From Burkholderia sp. Ac-20365 (lineage in GTDB: Bacteria; Pseudomonadota; Gammaproteobacteria; Burkholderiales; Burkholderiaceae), in assembly GCF_017104715.1 (NCBI RefSeq), contig NZ_JAAGPI010000053.1:1-51621 (forward strand): a stretch of DNA of 51,621 nt. The letters run 5' to 3'. The first letter of the stretch is position 1, and every line of letters starts with the position of its first letter. The notes under the pieces are model-generated. The model was not told where the DNA came from. It did not search any database and saw only the letters and a list, made by a program, of their open reading frames with translations. This document shows positions 47,204 through 51,621 of this stretch, one piece after another. Position numbers and translations under genes: made by a program.

Positions 47204-47857
47204 TTAGCGTACGAGGCGGTTATTGAGCCAAGGCTGCTTCGCGATGCGCTCGGCTTCGTACTGGCGAATCTTGTCCGCGTGACGCAGCGTGAGGCCGATA
47301 TCGTCGAAACCGTTCAGCAGGCAGTACTTGCGGAACGCCGCGACTTCAAACGGATATTCGGCGCTGCCGTCCGCCGTGCGCACGACCTGCTTTTCGAGGT
47401 CGACCGTCAGCTGGAAGCCGTTGAACGCAAATGTTTCGCTGAACAGATGGTCGACCTGTGAATCCGTCAGCACGATCGGCAACAGGCCATTCTTGAAGCA
47501 GTTGTTGTAGAAGATATCCGCGAAGCTCGGCGCGATGATCGCGCGGAAGCCGTACTGTTGCAGCGCCCACGGCGCGTGCTCGCGCGAGCTGCCGCAGCCG
47601 AAGTTCTGGCGCGCGAGCAGCACCGACGCGCCCTGATAACGCGGCTGGTTCAGCACGAAATCCGGGTTCAGCGGACGCTTCGAGTTGTCCTGACCCGGCT
47701 CGCCGTGGTCGAGATAACGCCATTCGTCGAATGCGTTCGGACCGAAACCCGTACGCTTGATCGACTTCAGGAACTGCTTCGGAATGATCGCGTCGGTGTC
47801 GACGTTTTCGCGATCGAGCGGCGCCACGACGCCGGTATGTACGATGAATTTATCCAT
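47204..47857 (-). CDS. leuD: LeuD: 3-isopropylmalate dehydratase small subunit
   Basis: The 217-residue subunit forms isopropylmalate isomerase with LeuC. It shows the swivel-domain signatures VDTDAIIPKQFL, NFGCGSSREHAPWAL and IIAPSFADIFYNNCFKNG. Length is typical of the proteobacterial small subunit. It lies 76 bp after the small lipoprotein gene and 44 bp before leuB. In most related bacteria leuC and leuD are almost adjacent; here the lipoprotein gene lies between them. Confidence 0.98.
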   Translation of the reverse strand: MDKFIVHTGVVAPLDRENVDTDAIIPKQFLKSIKRTGFGPNAFDEWRYLDHGEPGQDNSKRPLNPDFVLNQPRYQGASVLLARQNFGCGSSREHAPWALQQYGFRAIIAPSFADIFYNNCFKNGLLPIVLTDSQVDHLFSETFAFNGFQLTVDLEKQVVRTADGSAEYPFEVAAFRKYCLLNGFDDIGLTLRHADKIRQYEAERIAKQPWLNNRLVR

Positions 47858-47933
47858 GACGCTTTAGCCTGTTCGAAGCCGGACGACGACGCGCTTTCAC
47901 GTCGTTCACGCCGTCCGGCGAGACAAAATCCAC

Positions 47934-48086
47934 TTACTGCGACGCCTTGTTGCTGATCGATCCGCCCAGATGCTGCAGATCTTCGCCGAAGCCATGCACC
48001 GTGTTGCAACCGGCGAGGCCGAGCAGCAACCCGGCTAGCGTCGCGAGTGCGAATCGGCGCAGAAATGCGATGCGATCGATGTTCAT
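47934..48086 (-). CDS. Entericidin-like small lipoprotein between leuC and leuD
   Basis: A 50-residue frame starts at ATG 48086 and ends at TAA (47934-47936). It has a short basic N-terminus (MNIDRIAFLRRF), a hydrophobic stretch, and a lipobox LAGC with Cys27 as the expected lipidated residue. The mature part, CNTVHGFGEDLQHLGGSI, matches the entericidin pattern (CNT-x-x-G-x-G-x-D-x-x-x-x-G). Entericidins are small cell-envelope lipoproteins, in E. coli a toxin-antidote pair affecting lysis in stationary phase. Only one gene is here, with no partner. It lies 7 bp after leuC and 76 bp before leuD, so it is co-transcribed with leucine genes. It is easily missed because of its length. Confidence 0.85.
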   Translation of the reverse strand: MNIDRIAFLRRFALATLAGLLLGLAGCNTVHGFGEDLQHLGGSISNKASQ

Positions 48087-48093
48087 AAGACGT

Positions 48094-49503
48094 TTATCCC
48101 AGCTTGCGAATGTCGACGAAATGCCCTTCGATGGCGGCAGCCGCTGCCATGGCGGGGCTGACGAGGTGCGTGCGTCCGCCCGCGCCCTGACGGCCTTCGA
48201 AATTGCGGTTCGACGTGGACGCGCAACGCTCGCCCGGCTCGAGGCGGTCGGCGTTCATCGCGAGACACATCGAGCAGCCCGGCTCGCGCCATTCGAAACC
48301 CGCTTCCGTGAAGACCTTGTCGAGGCCTTCGCGTTCGGCTTGCGCCTTCACGAGACCCGAGCCCGGCACGACCATCGCGAGACGGATGTTCGACGCGACG
48401 CGGCGGCCCAGCTTCTTCACCACCCACGCGGCCGCGCGGATGTCTTCGATACGCGCGTTCGTGCATGAACCGATGAAGATCTTGTCCGGCTTGATCGATT
48501 CGATGGGCGCGTTCGGTTCGAGCGCCATGTATTGCAACGCGCGTTCCATCGCGTCGCGCTTGACCGGGTCCTTTTCCTTCTCCGGATCCGGCACGCGTCC
48601 GTCGATGGACGTGACCATTTCCGGCGACGTGCCCCACGTCACTTGCGGGACGATCTCGGCCGCATTCAGTTCGACCACGCGATCGAAATGCGCGCCTTCG
48701 TCGGACTTGAACTGCTTCCAGTATTCGACGGCCTGATCCCACTCCACGCCTTGCGGCGAGAACGGACGGCCTTTCAGGTATTCGACCGTCGTATCGTCGA
48801 CGGCGACCATGCCGGCGCGCGCGCCCGCTTCGATCGCCATGTTGCAGACGGTCATGCGGCCTTCCATCGACAGTGCGCGAATGGTCGAGCCGCCGAATTC
48901 GATTGCGTAGCCCGTGCCGCCCGCCGTGCCGATCTTGCCGATGATGGCGAGCACGATGTCTTTGGCCGTGCAGCCGCGCGGCAACTGGCCTTCCACCTTG
49001 ACCAGCATGTTCTTGCTCTTCTTCTGCAAGAGCGTTTGCGTGGCCAGCACGTGCTCGACTTCCGACGTGCCGATGCCGTGCGCCAGCGCGCCGAACGCGC
49101 CGTGCGTCGACGTGTGCGAGTCGCCGCAGACGATGGTCATGCCCGGCAGCGTTGCGCCCTGCTCCGGCCCGATGATGTGCACAATGCCCTGACGCATGTC
49201 GTTCATCTTGAACTGCGTGATACCGAACGCGTCGCAGTTCGCGTCGAGCGTATCGACCTGCAGCTTCGAGACGGGATCGGCGATGCCGTGGCTGCGATCC
49301 GTGGTCGGTACGTTGTGATCCGACACCGCCAGGTTCGCGCTGATGCGCCACACCGGGCGCTCCGCCATCTTCAGTCCTTCGAACGCCTGCGGGCTGGTCA
49401 CTTCATGCAGCAGTTGACGGTCGATATAGAGAATCGTCGTGCCGTCTTCTTCCGTGTGGACCACGTGGGTGTTCCACAATTTGTCGTAGAGAGTCTGTGC
49501 CAT
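48094..49503 (-). CDS. leuC: LeuC: 3-isopropylmalate dehydratase large subunit
   Basis: The 469-residue subunit carries the 4Fe-4S cluster of isopropylmalate isomerase. It starts MAQTLYDKLWNTHVVH, has the substrate-site segments DHNVPTTDR and VCGDSHTSTHGAFGALA, and the three cluster cysteines in FIGSCTNARIED and EPGCSMCLAMNAD. The ATG at 49503 fits the family start; eight upstream codons are unrelated. It is the first gene of the leu unit. Upstream lies a 326-bp gap with a 30-bp palindrome at 49620-49649 that may take part in its control. Confidence 0.98.
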   Translation of the reverse strand: MAQTLYDKLWNTHVVHTEEDGTTILYIDRQLLHEVTSPQAFEGLKMAERPVWRISANLAVSDHNVPTTDRSHGIADPVSKLQVDTLDANCDAFGITQFKMNDMRQGIVHIIGPEQGATLPGMTIVCGDSHTSTHGAFGALAHGIGTSEVEHVLATQTLLQKKSKNMLVKVEGQLPRGCTAKDIVLAIIGKIGTAGGTGYAIEFGGSTIRALSMEGRMTVCNMAIEAGARAGMVAVDDTTVEYLKGRPFSPQGVEWDQAVEYWKQFKSDEGAHFDRVVELNAAEIVPQVTWGTSPEMVTSIDGRVPDPEKEKDPVKRDAMERALQYMALEPNAPIESIKPDKIFIGSCTNARIEDIRAAAWVVKKLGRRVASNIRLAMVVPGSGLVKAQAEREGLDKVFTEAGFEWREPGCSMCLAMNADRLEPGERCASTSNRNFEGRQGAGGRTHLVSPAMAAAAAIEGHFVDIRKLG

Positions 49504-49619
49504 GGTATGCGGGGGTAGTAATGACAACGGGCAGTTCCTGTCCGGTCGATTATGCCACGCAGCTGGCTTTCCAGGAGTACTGGATATCGAGAAAACCGAT
49601 AAAAAACATGGAGTTGGGT

Positions 49620-49649
49620 GGTAGTGCCGATACCTGTATCGGCACTACC
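49620..49649. promoter_or_regulatory. 30-bp near-perfect palindrome upstream of leuC, candidate operator or leader hairpin
   Basis: GGTAGTGCCGATA (49620-49632) is followed by CCTG and then by TATCGGCACTACC (49637-49649), its exact reverse complement. The 13-bp arms with a 4-base centre lie 117 bp ahead of leuC. As DNA it looks like a regulator's binding site; as RNA it would be a strong hairpin followed, 15 bases on, by a T-run. Which applies depends on the leuC transcription start. Confidence 0.6.
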
Positions 49650-49745
49650 TATGGTGAGCCCAATGCGTTCCGGAAGGGCAGGAAATACCGTAAAGCGCGC
49701 TTCGATGCAAGGCAGCGGCTGATCACGTATCGGTTGGAAACCGCA

Positions 49746-49781
49746 TAAAAAAACACCTCAACGGCGAACCGTTGAGGTGTT
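49746..49781 (-). terminator. Strong intrinsic terminator of gltA
   Basis: AACACCTCAACGG (49752-49764) pairs perfectly with CCGTTGAGGTGTT (49769-49781) across the loop CGAA. On the minus strand the stem is followed by seven T. It lies 48 bp beyond the gltA stop. Confidence 0.93.
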
Positions 49782-49829
49782 CCATTCGATGCGATTAACG
49801 CAGGCGAAAAGCGCTGACGCGCCCTGCGC

Positions 49830-51131
49830 TTAACGCTTGCCGATCGGCGATGCTTCGCGCGGCGTTTCGCCGATGAACAGCTGGCGCGGACGGCCGATCT
49901 TCTGTTCGGGATCGCCGATCATTTCGTTCCACTGTGCGATCCAGCCGACCGTACGTGCCATCGCGAAGATACACGTGAACATCGACGTCGGGATGCCCAG
50001 CGCGCGCTGCACGATGCCCGAATAGAAGTCGACGTTCGGGTACAGCTTGCGCGACACGAAGTATTCGTCTTCCAGCGCGATCTTTTCCAGCGCCATCGCG
50101 AGCTTGAACAGCGGGTCGTCGTGCAGGCCCAATTCGTTCAGCACTTCGTAGCACGTTTCGCGCATCAGCTTCGCGCGCGGATCGTAGTTCTTGTAGACGC
50201 GGTGACCGAAGCCCATCAGCTTCACGCCCGAGTTCTTGTCCTTCACCTGCTTGATGAACTCAGGAATATTGTCGACCGAGCCGATTTCTTCCAGCATGTT
50301 CAGCGCAGCTTCGTTCGCGCCGCCGTGCGCCGGGCCCCACAGACATGCGATACCCGCAGCGATACACGCGAACGGATTTGCGCCCGACGAACCAGCCAGA
50401 CGAACCGTCGACGTCGATGCGTTCTGCTCGTGGTCTGCGTGCAGGATCAGGATGCGGTCCAGTGCGCGGACCAGCACTTCGTTGACCTGGTACTCTTCGC
50501 ACGGGTTCGAGAACATCATGCGCATGAAGTTTGCGCTGTACGACAGATTGTTCTGCGGATACACGAACGGCTGGCCGATCGAGTACTTGTACGCCATCGC
50601 GACCAGCGTCGGCAGCTTGGCGATCATGCGGATTGCCGAAACTTCGCGGTGACGCGGGTTATTGATGTCGAGCGAGTCGTGGTAGAACGCCGACAGCGCG
50701 CCGACTGCAGCGACCAGAATCGCCATCGGGTGCGCGTCGCGGCGGAAGCCACGGAAGAAGAACTGCATCTGCTCGTGAACCATCGTGTGGTTCGTGACCG
50801 TCTTCACGAACTCGTCCTTCTGCGCCTCGTTCGGCAGTTCGCCTTTCAGCAGCAGGTAGCACGTTTCGAGGAAGTCCGCGTTTTGCGCGAGATTGTCGAT
50901 CGGGTAGCCGCGGTACAGCAGCTCGCCCTTGTCACCGTCGATGTACGTGATTGCCGAGTTGCACGACGCCGTCGACATGAAGCCCGGGTCATACGTGAAC
51001 TTGCCAGTCTGACCGTACAGCTTACGGATGTCGATCACATCCGGGCCCATCGTGCCCTTGTAAATCGGCATTTCAACGCTCGGCGAGTTGTCGCTGAACG
51101 ATAGCGTGGCTTTAACATCTGACGGGGTCAT
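49830..51131 (-). CDS. gltA: GltA: citrate synthase
   Basis: The 433-residue enzyme condenses acetyl-CoA and oxaloacetate to start the TCA cycle. It is the large hexameric Gram-negative type (type II): KFTYDPGFMSTASCNSAITY near the N-terminus, the catalytic His in PAHGGANEAALNML and MGFGHRVYKNYDPRAK, and the catalytic Asp in LPNVDFYSGIVQRALG-like context near the end. It lies 92 bp downstream of sdhE on the same strand, the usual sdhCDAB-sdhE-gltA order of beta-proteobacteria, and ends at a strong terminator. Confidence 0.98.
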   Translation of the reverse strand: MTPSDVKATLSFSDNSPSVEMPIYKGTMGPDVIDIRKLYGQTGKFTYDPGFMSTASCNSAITYIDGDKGELLYRGYPIDNLAQNADFLETCYLLLKGELPNEAQKDEFVKTVTNHTMVHEQMQFFFRGFRRDAHPMAILVAAVGALSAFYHDSLDINNPRHREVSAIRMIAKLPTLVAMAYKYSIGQPFVYPQNNLSYSANFMRMMFSNPCEEYQVNEVLVRALDRILILHADHEQNASTSTVRLAGSSGANPFACIAAGIACLWGPAHGGANEAALNMLEEIGSVDNIPEFIKQVKDKNSGVKLMGFGHRVYKNYDPRAKLMRETCYEVLNELGLHDDPLFKLAMALEKIALEDEYFVSRKLYPNVDFYSGIVQRALGIPTSMFTCIFAMARTVGWIAQWNEMIGDPEQKIGRPRQLFIGETPREASPIGKR

Positions 51132-51223
51132 AGCACATCCTCAATCGAAGTATGGAAACAGGGTTTCGATAATTGCACGCCTGGATCAAACTCACCTGCG
51201 TAACGGCGGGGCTTACACCGCAA

Positions 51224-51493
51224 TTACACGTTACGCAGCATCTCCAGCACCCGCACGACATCGGCGTCGGCGAGGTCGCCTTCCGGTTCCTTGCGTGCGA
51301 GCAGCAAGTCCATCAGGTCGTTATCGCTCAGTTCGAGCAGGCGCGTGAGCGCGCCTACGTCCGCATCACTGAGATCATGCTCATATCGGCTGAAAAAACG
51401 CTCGAAAATCAGATCGTTTTCCAGCAGACCGCGCCGGGCACGCCAGCGGAGACGCGCGCGGCGCAACGGGTCGGACTGGTGAGATGCATCCAT
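51224..51493 (-). CDS. sdhE: SdhE: FAD assembly factor for succinate dehydrogenase
   Basis: The 89-residue protein helps attach FAD covalently to SdhA. The family core is RWRARRGLLENDLIFERFF, with the conserved RGxxE motif, then an acidic helical rest (LSDADVGALTRLLELSDNDL). Length is typical. Its ATG lies one base after the sdhB stop, and gltA follows, so it is part of the sdh operon. Confidence 0.95.
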   Translation of the reverse strand: MDASHQSDPLRRARLRWRARRGLLENDLIFERFFSRYEHDLSDADVGALTRLLELSDNDLMDLLLARKEPEGDLADADVVRVLEMLRNV

Positions 51494-51494
51494 C

Positions 51495-51621
51495 TCAGAC
51501 CGTCCGGCGCACCATCAATTCCTTGATCTTGCCGATCGCCTTCGTCGGGTTGAGCCCCTTCGGGCACACGTCGACGCAGTTCATGATCGTATGGCAACGG
51601 AACAGACGGTACGGATCTTCC
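51495..51621 (-). CDS. sdhB: SdhB: succinate dehydrogenase iron-sulfur subunit, C-terminal fragment
   Basis: Only the last 41 codons are in the window; the gene continues past the right edge. The fragment reads EDPYRLFRCHTIMNCVDVC, then PKGLNPTKAIGKIKEL, ending MVRRTV. The Cys residues in CHTIMNCVDVC belong to the 3Fe-4S/4Fe-4S binding region of SdhB. The stop is at 51495-51497, one base before the sdhE ATG. Short open frames in other phases here are not genes. Confidence 0.95.
   Translation of the reverse strand, partial: EDPYRLFRCHTIMNCVDVCPKGLNPTKAIGKIKELMVRRTV

Larger units (their letters stand above)
49504..49829. other. leuC upstream region and gltA terminator region
   Basis: These 326 bp separate gltA and leuC. 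From the gltA side they hold an intrinsic terminator (49746-49781), a plain stretch, the 30-bp palindrome (49620-49649), a T-run on the minus strand (complement of 49600-49606), and a possible -10 (CATAAT on the minus strand, near 49553-49558). An 83-codon plus-strand frame (49497-49748) lacks a ribosome site and protein-like features. Confidence 0.5.

Noticed and set aside
49497..49748. 83-codon plus-strand frame between leuC and gltA
   Set aside because: No ribosome site, no domain, and it contains the 30-bp palindrome; likely chance.

Overview
The window is GC-rich, gene-dense DNA whose gene order points to Burkholderia sensu lato (Paraburkholderia, Caballeronia or Burkholderia). The right half holds the leuCDB-asd-fimV-truA-trpFB-(methyltransferase)-trpA-accD-folC-dedD-cvpA-purF-metZ array next to gltA and the sdh genes. 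From memory, this arrangement lies on the second large chromosome in that group. No rRNA, tRNA, CRISPR array, prophage or intact insertion sequence was recognised.

Region by region. (1) Positions 1-7.5 kb are accessory: the tail of an unidentified gene, a small basic secreted protein, a res-xre toxin-antitoxin pair with a visible promoter and operator-like palindrome, a PPP-type phosphatase, a periplasm-facing FAD sugar/alcohol dehydrogenase complex (gamma-alpha-beta, minus strand), and a DUF1345 membrane protein. (2) Positions 7.9-27.2 kb carry seven plus-strand genes for alpha-glucan and trehalose metabolism: glgE (with an extra degenerate GH13 domain), a treS-maltokinase fusion, glgB, glgX, treZ, malQ and treY. 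Together they can turn trehalose into maltose, maltose-1-phosphate, linear glucan and branched glucan, and then back to trehalose. Five of the six junctions are overlaps or short gaps. The glgB/glgX junction is instead split by an ~800-bp nested inverted repeat. (3) Positions 27.2-30.7 kb hold a CNNM/CBS membrane protein, a soluble histidine-kinase-like protein with a degraded ATPase domain, an FKBP peptidyl-prolyl isomerase and an AraC-type regulator. (4) Positions 30.7-49.5 kb are a minus-strand array of core biosynthesis genes (methionine, purine, folate, fatty acid, tryptophan, lysine/threonine and leucine) with fimV, truA, an orphan-looking DNA methyltransferase and a 50-residue entericidin-like lipoprotein. 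Hairpin terminators after asd and purF divide it into at least three transcription units. (5) Positions 49.7-51.6 kb hold gltA with a strong terminator, sdhE and the end of sdhB.

The points I consider most worth following up are the composite inverted repeat inside the glycogen/trehalose cluster, with the base-composition reversal around it; the pseudo-amylase domain fused to GlgE; a structured leader plus terminator in front of metZ; a 30-bp near-perfect palindrome upstream of leuC; and the histidine-kinase-like protein that lacks ATP-binding motifs. All function calls come from reading motifs and gene order; no database search was possible.
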